Shown here: piece after piece, positions 49,762 through 58,591 of the stretch
Layout of the letters: every line of letters begins with the position of its first letter
Numbering within the stretch: the first letter of the stretch is position 1
Assembly: GCA_042691655.1 (NCBI GenBank)
Contig: CP170506.1
Location: 124,001-188,000, forward strand
Length of the DNA stretch: 64,000 bases
Reading direction: 5' to 3'
DNA from: UBA695 sp042691655
GTDB taxonomy: Bacteria > Verrucomicrobiota > Verrucomicrobiia > Chthoniobacterales > Chthoniobacteraceae
Program-made: the position numbers and the translations under genes
The notes under the pieces: model-generated
What the model was told of the DNA's origin: nothing
What the model saw: only the letters and a program-made list of their open reading frames with translations
The model's database searches: none

Positions 49762-51288
49762 TTAGTAAGACTTCGCCCAGAGCACGCGTTTGGGGCTCGG
49801 GGCTCCGCAGACGACGCACTTGCCCTCTTCTTCCTTCGCGTCGAAGGGGATGCAGCGGATCGTCACGCGGAGGTCCGTCTTGATGGTCTCCTCGCACTTC
49901 GCGTTGCCGCACCAGTGGGAGTTGGCAAAGCCGCCGTGGATCTCTGGCTTATCCGCGTTCTTCGGGGTGAAGAACGCGTAGAAGGCCTCGCGGGTCTCGA
50001 TCGGCTTCGTGTTTTCGTCGCGATAGGCGAGAGCGCGGGCGTAAAGGGTGTCCTGGATTTCCTGGAGCGTCTGCGGGATTTGCTCCGCCACTCCGGCGGC
50101 GGGAACGAACGCTTTCTCCTTCGGGCCTTTGTCGCGGCTGGTGAGCGCCACGGTGCCCTGGGCCAAGTCGCGCGGGCCGATCTCGATGCGCACCGGCGCG
50201 CCCTTTTTGATCCATTCCCAGCTCTTCACGCCGCCGCCGAGATCGCGGGTATCGACCTCGACCGTGATCGGCGCGCCGTGGAAGGCCTGGGCGCGGATTT
50301 CGGCTGCGAGCTTGTGGGCCGCTTCCAGCACCGCTTCGCGGGTGTCGGGCTTGGGCGTGACGGGGAGGATGACCACCTGGGTCGGGGCCACGCGGGGAGG
50401 CAGGATCATGCCATCGTCGTCGGCGTGGGCCATGATGAGGGTACCGATCAAGCGCGTGCTGACGCCCCAGCTCGTCGTCCAGGCGTGCTCCTGGCGGCCT
50501 TCGCGGGATTGGAACTGGATGCCGCTCGCTTTGGCGAAATTCTGCCCGAGGAAATGGGATGTACCGGCCTGGATCGCCTTGCGGTCCTGGACCATGGCTT
50601 CGATACAGAGTGTTTTTTCCGCGCCGGGGAAGCGTTCGCTTTCGCTCTTCTCGCCGCAGTAAACCGGCACCGCCAAGTGTTCGCGGGCGAATTCGGCGTA
50701 GACCCCGAGCATTTTCTCGGTTTCTTCGATCGCCTCTTCGCGGGTTTCGTGGGCGGTGTGGCCCTCCTGCCAGAGGAACTCGGCCGTGCGCAGGAACATG
50801 CGCGGGCGCATCTCCCAGCGGACGACGTTGGCCCATTGGTTGATCAAGATGGGCAGGTCGCGGTAGCTCTGCACCCACTTGGCGTAGGTCGCGCCGATGA
50901 TCGTCTCCGAAGTGGGGCGAACCACGAGCGGCTCGGCCAGCTCCGCGCCGGGGGCCGGGCGCATCTTGCCGTCGGGGCCGACTTCCAGGCGGTGGTGGGT
51001 CACCACGGCGCACTCCTTGGCGAAGCCCTCCACGTGGGCGGCTTCTTTTTCGAGATAGCTGATCGGGATGAAGAGGGGAAAGTAAGCGTTCTTGTGGCCG
51101 GTGGCCTTGAACTTGGCGTCGAGCTGGTGCTGGATGTTCTCCCAGAGGCCGTAGCCCCACGGTTTAATCACCATGCAGCCCCGCACGTCGGACGCCTCCG
51201 CCATATCGGCGGCGCGGACGACCTGCTGGTACCATTCGGGAAAGTCCTGGTCGCGGCGGGGGGTGATGGCTGTCTTTAGTTCACTCAT
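49762..51288 (-). CDS. proS: Prolyl-tRNA synthetase, archaeal/eukaryal type
   Basis: A 508-residue ProRS of type 3: no editing-domain insertion between motifs 2 and 3, and a C-terminal zinc-binding extension with four cysteines (HWCGNAKC, CVVCG). Motif 2 block RPTSETIIGATYAKWVQSYRDLPILINQWANVVRWEMRPRMFLRTAEFLWQEGHTAH is clear. It charges tRNA-Pro. The tail ends KRVLWAKSY, as in this class. ATG 51288 is preferred to 51297. Confidence 0.94.
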   Translation of the reverse strand: MSELKTAITPRRDQDFPEWYQQVVRAADMAEASDVRGCMVIKPWGYGLWENIQHQLDAKFKATGHKNAYFPLFIPISYLEKEAAHVEGFAKECAVVTHHRLEVGPDGKMRPAPGAELAEPLVVRPTSETIIGATYAKWVQSYRDLPILINQWANVVRWEMRPRMFLRTAEFLWQEGHTAHETREEAIEETEKMLGVYAEFAREHLAVPVYCGEKSESERFPGAEKTLCIEAMVQDRKAIQAGTSHFLGQNFAKASGIQFQSREGRQEHAWTTSWGVSTRLIGTLIMAHADDDGMILPPRVAPTQVVILPVTPKPDTREAVLEAAHKLAAEIRAQAFHGAPITVEVDTRDLGGGVKSWEWIKKGAPVRIEIGPRDLAQGTVALTSRDKGPKEKAFVPAAGVAEQIPQTLQEIQDTLYARALAYRDENTKPIETREAFYAFFTPKNADKPEIHGGFANSHWCGNAKCEETIKTDLRVTIRCIPFDAKEEEGKCVVCGAPSPKRVLWAKSY

Positions 51289-51393
51289 GGTTTGCAAAAA
51301 AGGGAAACGTGCAGCCTACACCCGGGTTTGCAGATTTAGGAAGAAAGGAATTTTTAACTGCAAAATGGCGCAAAAGGGAAATGGAGACCCTAA

Positions 51394-52599
51394 GGAACCG
51401 CTGAATAAATAGCCGATGGCGTTTTTGAGGGAAAAGGCATTGGAAATTTCAAATTCCGGGCAGCGCTGACGGTCAGTCCTTTGCGTTTAAGGTTCCATTT
51501 TATTCGATTTTCTCATCAATGGCACCTTTCGAACGCGGATTTTCTCGTTTTCCGATTTCATGCACGGGCCATAGCCAATAGCGCCCGCTTGGCGATCACC
51601 AGATTCGCCAATGCAAAGAGAACGTGAAGTTGGGCGGTGTTCTTAAATATCCCTAGGTAACGTACTTTGCGGTGATGAAAGAGGTTCTTTACGATGTGAA
51701 AGGGATGTTCCACCAAGGCTCGCACTTGCGCCTTGGCTCTTTCAAAGGCTTGCACGGCTTCTTTCAAGGGCCCTTCGCTCATCGCCTTGACCTTGCCTCG
51801 CTTGGCTGCCACATACCATTTGACCTTCCCCGCTTTGCCCGCCATTTCCGGCCTCTTTTCCACTCCGATATAGCCCGCGTCGGCGAATACCGTGCGCTCC
51901 TCTCCGTGCAGCAGTTCATGGGTTTGCGCGACGTCCGCCACATTGGCCGCTGTCCCCGTGACCGTGTGGACCAGCCCCGAATGGGCATCCACGCCGATGT
52001 GCGCTTTCATCCCAAAGTGCCATGCGTTGCCTTTCTTGGTCTGGTGCATTTCAGGATCGCGTTGGCGCTCCTTGTTCTTGGTCGAGGAGGGCGCGGAGAT
52101 GATTGTGGCATCCACAATGGTCCCTTCGCGCAGGATCAACTTTGCTTCGCTCAAGTGCCCGTTGACGGTGTCCAGGATCGCTTGGGTGAGCCGGCGGGCT
52201 TCCAGCAGGTGCCGGAAGTTCAAGAGCGTCGTGGCGTCCGGGACGCCTCGCGCCCCGAGCTCGATGCCCGCGAAAGCGCGCATGGCCTGGCTGTCGATGA
52301 TGGTCTCCTCCAAGAGTTCGTCGGCCAGCCCATACCACTGCTGGAGGAAGTAGATGCGCAGCATCCGCTCGACTCCGATGGGTGGTCGGCCCCGTTCTCC
52401 CTTGGGATAGTGCGGCTCTATCAACGCCACCAATTTCACCCACGGCACGACCTTTTCCATTTCGGCCAGGAATTTCTCCCGGCGTGTCGTGCGCTTTTTC
52501 GTGGCAAATTCGCTCTGGGCAAAGCTCATCTGGACTTCCATTGCTCTTTTTTACCGCTTTTACACTTCGTTGACGATGCCGGATTAAATCAGCGGTTCC
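51394..52599. mobile_element. IS5-family insertion sequence
   Basis: A complete 1206-bp element. Imperfect inverted ends GGAACCGCTGAATAAAT (51394-51410) and GGAACCGCTGATTTAAT (complement of 52583-52599) are flanked by a 4-bp target duplication CTAA (51390-51393 and 52600-52603), the typical YTAR site of IS5. It carries one intact transposase gene, so it may still be active. It is inserted next to the stop codon of the 192-aa gene. Confidence 0.93.
51558..52541 (-). CDS. IS5-family transposase
   Basis: A 327-residue DDE transposase matching IS5: GVERMLRIYFLQQWYGLADELLEE, then DATTLLNFRHLLE, with the conserved GTIVDATIISAPSSTKNKERQRDPEMHQTKKGNAWHFGMKAHIGVDAHSG block holding the first catalytic Asp, a second at VFADAGY and the Glu in ARVEHPF-like RALVEHPFHIVK. 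The frame is intact from ATG to stop. It lies inside the element bounded at 51394 and 52599. Confidence 0.95.
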   Translation of the reverse strand: MEVQMSFAQSEFATKKRTTRREKFLAEMEKVVPWVKLVALIEPHYPKGERGRPPIGVERMLRIYFLQQWYGLADELLEETIIDSQAMRAFAGIELGARGVPDATTLLNFRHLLEARRLTQAILDTVNGHLSEAKLILREGTIVDATIISAPSSTKNKERQRDPEMHQTKKGNAWHFGMKAHIGVDAHSGLVHTVTGTAANVADVAQTHELLHGEERTVFADAGYIGVEKRPEMAGKAGKVKWYVAAKRGKVKAMSEGPLKEAVQAFERAKAQVRALVEHPFHIVKNLFHHRKVRYLGIFKNTAQLHVLFALANLVIAKRALLAMARA

Positions 52600-53178
52600 C
52601 TAAAGCGGTGCCTCGGGGGTATAGTCCACCGTTGCTACAAGTTGCGCACCATAGAGATGAGGGCCGCCGGAGCCTTTCGGTTCAGTGAGGCAAAGAAAGA
52701 TTATCATTCCTCCAAATCTCCACTTGGGGCTGTGATTCATGTCGGGGATCGCCTGCATTTTGGGCAGTTCAGTGGAGCAACTGGGTTGGCCAAATTTAGT
52801 CGTGGCAATTTCCGCAAGAAGGGACCAAGCCTCCTTGAGGTCGGTTTCATAGGCCGACGGCTCGAACGGTAAGCTTAGGACGTTTAACCATTCCAGGGTA
52901 TGTTGCTCACTCATCTGCCAGCACAACTGGAATCTGCTTTTCCGCTTCTGACTCGCGAACTTGAGCCGATCCTTCCATCCCAAGGGGACGAAGTTTTCCA
53001 TGATGCTTTCAGCCGTGAATAAGTTCCCGAACTTTTGCTTTTTGCAGAACGTCTCCAAGTAATTCTGAGCAGTGGCTTCGTCGGCTCCAAACGCCAGCGG
53101 CCCGAACACCCGTTGTTGCGCGTGGGTGGCAGAAAGAGCTGAGAGGGAAAGCAGCAAAAAGGCCAAGAGATATTTCAT
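52600..53178 (-). CDS. Secreted protein, 192 aa
   Basis: A signal peptide (LLAFLLLSLSALSATHA) precedes a mature part containing FGPLAFGADEATAQNYLETFCKKQKF, three cysteines and WKDRLKFASQKRKSRFQLCWQ. No family is recognised. The stop codon TAG lies within the CTAA target duplication of the IS5 element, which inserted exactly at the gene's end without shortening it. The IS may however separate the gene from its natural terminator. Confidence 0.6.
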   Translation of the reverse strand: MKYLLAFLLLSLSALSATHAQQRVFGPLAFGADEATAQNYLETFCKKQKFGNLFTAESIMENFVPLGWKDRLKFASQKRKSRFQLCWQMSEQHTLEWLNVLSLPFEPSAYETDLKEAWSLLAEIATTKFGQPSCSTELPKMQAIPDMNHSPKWRFGGMIIFLCLTEPKGSGGPHLYGAQLVATVDYTPEAPL

Positions 53179-53232
53179 AGGGGATCCAGATTATAGGTTA
53201 CAGTCCGCCCGGCGAATCCAGAGGGTATTCAG

Positions 53233-53472
53233 CTATCCTTCGCACCCTTCCAGGAGTTTATTCCAAGTTGTCTTTAGGCCCTTTTTAAGTTTGGCCAATG
53301 TTGGCAAAGCTGGAAAATATTCACCCGCCTCAATGCTTTGGATGTACCGGGCGGAAACGCCTGTTGCTTCCGCTAAAGCTTCCTGGGTTAGGCCTGCGCC
53401 AATCCTCAAATGATGGACGTTTTTGCCAAATTGAGCGCGTTGGGGGCAGCGGATGGGCTTTTGAGACGGCAC
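53233..53472 (-). CDS. XRE-family DNA-binding protein
   Basis: A 79-residue protein whose RAQFGKNVHHLRIGAGLTQEALAEATGVSARYIQSIEAGEYFPALPTLAKLKKGLKTTWNKLL is an XRE helix-turn-helix. A longer frame begins at a GTG (53508) inside a hairpin (53503-53527) and adds a Cys-rich run; the GTG at 53472 is preferred but neither start is proven. No partner gene adjoins it. The 235-base gap after it holds that hairpin (AAACACGAGG/CCTCGTGTTT), possibly a terminator for the plus strand. Confidence 0.65.
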   Translation of the reverse strand: MPSQKPIRCPQRAQFGKNVHHLRIGAGLTQEALAEATGVSARYIQSIEAGEYFPALPTLAKLKKGLKTTWNKLLEGCEG

Positions 53473-53707
53473 ACAGCAATCCTTGCAGCAATAATAAAAA
53501 ATAAACACGAGGCTTTACCTCGTGTTTTATCTTTGCTATCACCTTTTTGTTGCGCCCAGAATGGCGACCCAACTTGTCGCGAGGCCCTCAGCTCCACGTC
53601 TTCCATGCACCCCCGGCATGGAGGGCGTGGATGGGCGGCGGGCAATAGAACGGGCATGCCCGAAAAACAGGCTTTCCGTCAGCCTTGATGCGCCGTAAAC
53701 CAAGGCC

Positions 53708-54454
53708 ATGAGCGAAACGCCGCAAAACGTCTACGACAACCCGGATTTTTTCGCCGGTTACAAAGAATTACGCCGGGTGGAGAGTGGCCTTAATTCCGCG
53801 TTGGAGATTCCCGCGCTTCTGCGGATGCTGCCTTCGTCGCTGGCCGGACTGCGCATTTTGGATCTCGGGTGCGGCTTTGGCGATTTCGCGCGGCTGGCCC
53901 GGAGCCGGGGGGCGGGTAAGGTGACGGCGGTGGACGTTTCCCTGCGAATGCTGGAGGAAGCGCGGCGGCGGACGGCTGATCCGGAGATTCAGTATGTTGA
54001 GGCATCCATCGAGGATTTTGACGCTACGCCGGGCTCCTTCGATTTGGTGGTCTCTTCGCTGGCGTTCCATTACGTTTGCGACTATCCCACCGCCATCGGT
54101 CGGATTTATCGCCTCCTGGCTCCCGGCGGGCGGCTGGTTTTTTCCGTGGAGCATCCGATTTGCACGGCGCTGCCAGAGCAGCAATGGTGCCGCTCAAGCG
54201 AAGGCGTGCCGCTCCACTGGCCGGTGGACTGCTATCGGGACGAAGGCCTCCGGCGTACGAAGTGGTTTGTGGATAACGTCGTGAAGTACCACCGAACGGT
54301 GGAAACGTATGTCAACGGCTTGATTGCCGCCGGGTTTGTGCTGGACCGCCTGGAAGAACCGGAACCCACGCCGGAGTCGATCGCCGCCCGGCCCGATTTG
54401 GCAATGCACCGCCGCCGCCCGCCGTTTTTGTTGCTGGCGGCGCACCGAGATTAA
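53708..54454 (+). CDS. Class I SAM-dependent methyltransferase
   Basis: A 248-residue methyltransferase of the Methyltransf_11/25 type. Motif I LRILDLGCGFGDFARL near residue 47; VTAVDVSLRMLEEAR; the post-II block IEDFDATPGSFDLVVSSLAFHYVCDYPTA; then LAPGGRLVFSVEHP. Substrate unknown. Stops 6 bases before the end of the convergent M20 peptidase gene. Confidence 0.86.
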   Translation: MSETPQNVYDNPDFFAGYKELRRVESGLNSALEIPALLRMLPSSLAGLRILDLGCGFGDFARLARSRGAGKVTAVDVSLRMLEEARRRTADPEIQYVEASIEDFDATPGSFDLVVSSLAFHYVCDYPTAIGRIYRLLAPGGRLVFSVEHPICTALPEQQWCRSSEGVPLHWPVDCYRDEGLRRTKWFVDNVVKYHRTVETYVNGLIAAGFVLDRLEEPEPTPESIAARPDLAMHRRRPPFLLLAAHRD

Positions 54455-54460
54455 ACCTCG

Positions 54461-55576
54461 TTACAGTGACGCCAGAAACCGCTTATAAAACTCCACCCCT
54501 TGCTGGAGGTCCTCCAGCTTGATCCACTCATCCTTAGTATGAGCCTGGGCGATGGAGCCGGGGCCTACCGCCACGGCCGGAATGCCCGAGGCGGCCAGTA
54601 GCGCGGCGTCGCTGAACCACGGCGCGCCCCCGGGGGTGCCGCCCGCGCGCACGAGGGCCTCGACCACTGGGTGCGAGGGGTCGGTGTAGAGCGGGCGCTG
54701 CTCGGTCCAGCGCGCCTCGATGCCGGGGGCCGCTTTTTTGCAGACTTCGACGATTTCCGCGATGAAGCCGGGCCGGTCCTGCTGCGGCACCGAGCGGATG
54801 TCGATGCTCGCCTGGCAGAGGTCCGGGACGATGTTGATTTTCGCGCCGCCCTGGAGCAGGCCGATATTCGCCGTGGGGTGCCCCAGCACGGGGTCGTTGA
54901 TCTCCGCGAATTTCGGGAAAACCTCCGTGCGTAGCGCCCGCAGCGCGTCGAGCATTTGGTCGATGGCGTTTTCGCCCAGCTCCGGTCGGGAGGCGTGGAC
55001 GGCGTGGCCCCGGGTGGTCAAGTGGAGCCAGTTGCAGCCCTTGTGGGTGTAAACCACGGTCAGCTCGGTCGGCTCGCCGATCACCGCGAAGTCGGCCCGG
55101 TGATGGGCGCCGAAATGCCGCGCGCCGTGCTGGCCCGCTTCCTCGCCCATCAGGCCCACGAAGCCGATTTCCCAGCCGAGCGCCGGGATGCGCTCCCGCA
55201 GTTCCCAGAGCGCCCAGAGAATCGCTGCCATGGGGCCCTTGGTATCGCTCGCGCCGCGGCCCCAGAGCTTGCCCTCGCGGATCTCCGCCGCGAACGGGTC
55301 AATGGTCATGCCCAGCACCGTTACCGTATCGAGGTGCGGGGCGAAATAGAGGCGCTTTTTGCCTTCGCCGCCGGGGAAAAGCGCGACGACATTTGGCCGC
55401 CCGTCGATCACCGGTTCGATCTCCGCCTGGGCTCCGATGCCGCGCAGAAAATCGGCGACGAACTCCGCGCAGGCCGCCTCCCCGGGGTGTTCGATGCCGG
55501 GGTTGCCGTCCGGGTTCACGCTCGGAATCCGGACCAGCGCTTGCAGCAGTTCGACGACGTTCGCATGGCGGTTCAT
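54461..55576 (-). CDS. M20-family metallopeptidase (ArgE/DapE-like)
   Basis: A 371-residue zinc amidohydrolase. Ligands: His in YFAPHLDTV and bridging Asp in GRGASDTKGPMAA, catalytic Glu-Glu in LMGEEAGQHG, and His in GSIAQAHTKDEW. The dimerisation domain has TTRGHAVHASRPELGENAI. It probably hydrolyses an N-acyl amino acid (acetylornithine or succinyl-diaminopimelate); the exact substrate cannot be read. The next gene on this strand (epimerase) lies 8 bases upstream of its start. Confidence 0.86.
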   Translation of the reverse strand: MNRHANVVELLQALVRIPSVNPDGNPGIEHPGEAACAEFVADFLRGIGAQAEIEPVIDGRPNVVALFPGGEGKKRLYFAPHLDTVTVLGMTIDPFAAEIREGKLWGRGASDTKGPMAAILWALWELRERIPALGWEIGFVGLMGEEAGQHGARHFGAHHRADFAVIGEPTELTVVYTHKGCNWLHLTTRGHAVHASRPELGENAIDQMLDALRALRTEVFPKFAEINDPVLGHPTANIGLLQGGAKINIVPDLCQASIDIRSVPQQDRPGFIAEIVEVCKKAAPGIEARWTEQRPLYTDPSHPVVEALVRAGGTPGGAPWFSDAALLAASGIPAVAVGPGSIAQAHTKDEWIKLEDLQQGVEFYKRFLASL

Positions 55577-55584
55577 ACAGCCGC

Positions 55585-56535
55585 CTATTTTGTGTACGTC
55601 TTGAGGTACCAGTCGACGAATTTCGGTATGCCTTCGCAGATTTTTGTGGTGGGGCAGTAGCCGAGGAGCTTGGCCGATTTGGAAATATCCGCGTAGGTCA
55701 GCGGCACATCGCCGGGCTGTTCCGGCAGGCGGTTGATGATCGCTTTTTTGCCCAGCGCGGATTCGATGGCGGCGATCAGCTCGCTGAGCGTGGTCGTCTG
55801 GCTTTCGCCCAGGTTAAAGACGTCGCAGAGCGGCCCCTCGTAGCTGAGGCACGCGAGCACGCCCTGGAGGATGTCGTCGATGTAGGTGTAATCCCGGCGC
55901 GTGGAGCCGTCGCCGTATTGGTCGATGGCCCGGCCCTCGTGGATGAATTTGGTGAACTTGTGAATCGCCAGGTCGGGCCGCTGCCGGGGGCCGTAAACGG
56001 TGAAAAAGCGCACGCTGACGGTGCGCATCCCATAGAGATAAGAGTAGTTGGAGCAGAGCTGCTCGGCCGCCAGCTTCGTCGCCGCGTAGGGGCTGATCGT
56101 CTGGTTCAGGCACATGTCCTCACGGAAGGGCGCGGTTTTCAGCACGCCGTACACCGAGGAGCTCGAAGCGTTGATGAAGCGCTTGATGCCCGCCTGCCGG
56201 GCGGCTTCCAGGAGGTTGAAGGTCCCGGTGACGTTGGCGTCGATGTAGAGCTTGGGATGTTTGATCGACGGGCGCACCCCGGCGCGCGCGGCCAGATGAA
56301 TGATCGCGTCAAATTGGCCCGGCCTGACCACGTTGCTCAGCGCCCCGGCGTCGCGGATATCCACCTCGTGGATCACGATACGGTCGGCGGCAGCAGCGAG
56401 GTTCGCCCGCTTAATCGCCGGGTCGTAGTAGTCGTTGAATTCGTCGATGACCGCGACGTCATGTCCCTCCGTGAGGAGCCGGTCCACAAGATTCGAGCCG
56501 ATGAAACCGGCCCCGCCGGTGACCAAAATGTTCAT
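55585..56535 (-). CDS. NAD-dependent nucleotide-sugar epimerase
   Basis: A 316-residue extended short-chain dehydrogenase. NAD motif VTGGAGFIGSNLVDRLL near residue 5; catalytic SSSSVYG and YAATK (Tyr-x-x-x-Lys, here SPYAATKLAAE); RFFTVYGPRQRPDLA matches UDP-glucuronate and UDP-glucose 4-epimerases. The ATG at 56535 is used because the 39 codons before it are not family sequence. Its 3' neighbour, an M20 peptidase, is functionally unrelated. Likely supplies sugars for surface glycans. Confidence 0.86.
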   Translation of the reverse strand: MNILVTGGAGFIGSNLVDRLLTEGHDVAVIDEFNDYYDPAIKRANLAAAADRIVIHEVDIRDAGALSNVVRPGQFDAIIHLAARAGVRPSIKHPKLYIDANVTGTFNLLEAARQAGIKRFINASSSSVYGVLKTAPFREDMCLNQTISPYAATKLAAEQLCSNYSYLYGMRTVSVRFFTVYGPRQRPDLAIHKFTKFIHEGRAIDQYGDGSTRRDYTYIDDILQGVLACLSYEGPLCDVFNLGESQTTTLSELIAAIESALGKKAIINRLPEQPGDVPLTYADISKSAKLLGYCPTTKICEGIPKFVDWYLKTYTK

Positions 56536-56688
56536 GCGCCGCAAGCTAAGGGAAGCGTCTGGCAAAGCGCAAGGCCTAAGATGCCCATACACTAGGAAGG
56601 TTTTGCCGCCCTGGTGCTCCAACGCTGATTTATTTGAAGCAAAGATTGACACCCTCCGCCCCCGGTGCCATACGTTCTAGACTGTCCT

Positions 56689-57681
56689 ATGGCATCCGAG
56701 CCCCCCCGTCCAACAGATCCTACCATTCAGAAAAAGGCGACTGTGAGAATCACGTTGCCGCCCAAGCCGGGAATCCCCATGTCTTCTCCCGAAGGCAAAA
56801 AGGAGACCATCCGCATTACCATTCCGCAGTCTTCGTCCGGTATCCTGAAAAAGGAGACCGACATTATTAAGAAAGAGACTGTCCGGATTGGTGAAGGCAA
56901 GAAGGAGACGATCCGCATCAGTCTTCCCTCCCAGCCTGGTCCCAAGCGCGACACCATCCGCATCAACCTGCCTCCTGGGCAGGGGAGCGTCGACGAAGAT
57001 GCCCGTACAACGATGCCGATCCGGCTCCCCGTGAGCGCCGCGCCGAAGCCGCCGGTTGCCCCCGGCATTCCGAAGCTCCCGGTCGTTCCGCCCCTCGTCG
57101 CGCCGAGCGCCCCCAGCGCCCCCAGCGCCCCAACCCTGCCCAAGCCTCCGGGAAGCCTCCCGTTGCCGCCCGCAGGCAAGCTCCCTCTTCCTCCGAAGTT
57201 TCCCACCGCTCCGGTGCTGCCCAAAGCGGGCTCCCCGATGCCGCCGCCTCCGGCTGGCTCGGTCCCCGTTCTGCCGAAAGCCCCCGGTGGCTTGGGCTTT
57301 CATCCGCCGGTTGCGCCGAGCGCTCCCGTGCCGCCCGCGGCTCCAGGTTTGCCGAAAGCCCCCGTGCCGCCCGCGGCCCCCGGCCTGCCGAAAGCCCCCG
57401 TGGTTCCAGCAGCCGCCGCGTCCGCCCCGGTCAAGCCGGTAACGCCGAAAAAGGAAACCACCCGGATCCCGGTTCCGCCGAGCCCCAAGACGATGCCGAA
57501 GGCAACCGTCAAGCTCAACCAGACGGCTCCGCTTTCCTCGATGCCCGCCCCGTCCATCAAGACGGCGAACGTCCAGACCTCCACCACCGAGCAACCCTCC
57601 GAAGACGATCCACTTATGCTTCCTTTCAGCATCGCCGCCTTTATCGCCGCCGCGTTCGCCTGTGTCATGGCGTTCCTCTAG
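56689..57681 (+). CDS. Proline-rich membrane protein with KKETxRI repeats
   Basis: A 330-residue protein. Residues about 14-100 contain KKATVRITLP, KKETIRITIP, KKETVRIGEG, KKETIRISLP and KRDTIRINLP-type units, and another, KKETTRIPVP, occurs near residue 260; the section between is Pro/Ala/Lys-rich (LPKPPGSLPLPPAGK). A single hydrophobic helix ends the protein (FSIAAFIAAAFACVMAF), so it is tail-anchored. No enzyme motif or family is seen. The short basic-Thr-Arg-Ile motif may be a binding or modification site. An upstream ATG (56665) exists; 56689 is preferred. Confidence 0.65.
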   Translation: MASEPPRPTDPTIQKKATVRITLPPKPGIPMSSPEGKKETIRITIPQSSSGILKKETDIIKKETVRIGEGKKETIRISLPSQPGPKRDTIRINLPPGQGSVDEDARTTMPIRLPVSAAPKPPVAPGIPKLPVVPPLVAPSAPSAPSAPTLPKPPGSLPLPPAGKLPLPPKFPTAPVLPKAGSPMPPPPAGSVPVLPKAPGGLGFHPPVAPSAPVPPAAPGLPKAPVPPAAPGLPKAPVVPAAAASAPVKPVTPKKETTRIPVPPSPKTMPKATVKLNQTAPLSSMPAPSIKTANVQTSTTEQPSEDDPLMLPFSIAAFIAAAFACVMAFL

Positions 57682-57765
57682 GCTCCCGTTTAGGCTCTTT
57701 CAATAACCGTAAAAAAACCAGCAAAGGGCGTTGTCAACCGGCGTCCTTTCGCCCATCTTTTACCC

Positions 57766-58098
57766 ATGTCTCATCCGAACGTTCACAACCTGACCGACGC
57801 TAATTTCGATCAAGAAGTTCTCAACGCCGCCACCCCCGTGCTGGTGGATTTTTGGGCCACTTGGTGCGGACCCTGCAAAATGATTGCCCCGATCATCGAC
57901 GAGATCGCGGCTGAGAAAACCGGCACCTTTAAAATTTGCAAAGTGGATGTGGATGACAACCAGGCCATCTCGGCTCGTTTCGGCATCCGCGCCATCCCGA
58001 CCCTCCTCATTTTCAAGAACGGGGACGTGAAGGAACAGATCGTCGGCGGCGCCGTTACCAAGGGCGACCTCCTGGCCAAGCTCGAAGCTCTGGCGTAA
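57766..58098 (+). CDS. trxA: Thioredoxin
   Basis: A 110-residue thioredoxin with the catalytic motif Trp-Cys-Gly-Pro-Cys at residues 33-37, the buried Asp in VLVDFWATWCGPC and the cis-Pro in IRAIPTLLIFKNG. It reduces protein disulfides in the cytosol. Length is standard. A terminator follows. Confidence 0.96.
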   Translation: MSHPNVHNLTDANFDQEVLNAATPVLVDFWATWCGPCKMIAPIIDEIAAEKTGTFKICKVDVDDNQAISARFGIRAIPTLLIFKNGDVKEQIVGGAVTKGDLLAKLEALA

Positions 58099-58123
58099 GC
58101 CAAGGCTCGGACTATTTTCAAAC

Positions 58124-58158
58124 TGCCCAGCCTGGGAAATCCGGGTTGGGCATTTTTT
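58124..58158 (+). terminator. Rho-independent terminator of trxA
   Basis: Stem TGCCCAGCC (58124-58132) with GGGTTGGGCA (58143-58152) followed by eight T. Confidence 0.88.
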
Positions 58159-58204
58159 TTATGCCGCGTCTAGTGATCCATGAGTTTCTGGAGAAGACAG
58201 GCTC

Positions 58205-58475
58205 GGCAATTTTTAACAGGATTAGCAGGATTAAGAGGATTAACAAGATTACGACGGCAACCTGTGAGAGCTGGATGGCATTCGGGAAATCCAATCCGAA
58301 AAATCCTGTAAATCATGTCAATCTTGTGAATCCTAAGCTGAAAATAGGTGTCCTAGAAAAAAGGCAGAGGGCTCACGCAAAGACGCAAAGGCGCAAAGAA
58401 AGGCAGGACTCTTTGCGCCTTTGTGCCTTTGCGTGAGAATAGAATTCCCCCTTTTTCATGCCGCGTGGAGCCCCA
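58205..58475. repeat. Composite repeat block between trxA and marC
   Basis: GATTAACAGGATTA-type repeats (58207-58250) with their inverse AATCCTGTAAATC (58308-58334) are followed by a GCAAAGGCGCAAAG hairpin (arms about 58372-58398 and 58411-58435, loop 58399-58410) and GTGGAGCCCC-type sequence (58464-58475). The 493-base gap has no convincing gene. Confidence 0.75.
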
Positions 58476-58591
58476 TCTGTGGGGCATGGGGATCTGTCTA
58501 AAAACCGCCGAGCTTCTCTGTTCGCAAACCGAGGGACTTCCCCCCAAAGCTCCTGCCCATCCTGTTTAAAGGGCACCTCTGGAAACGGTGA

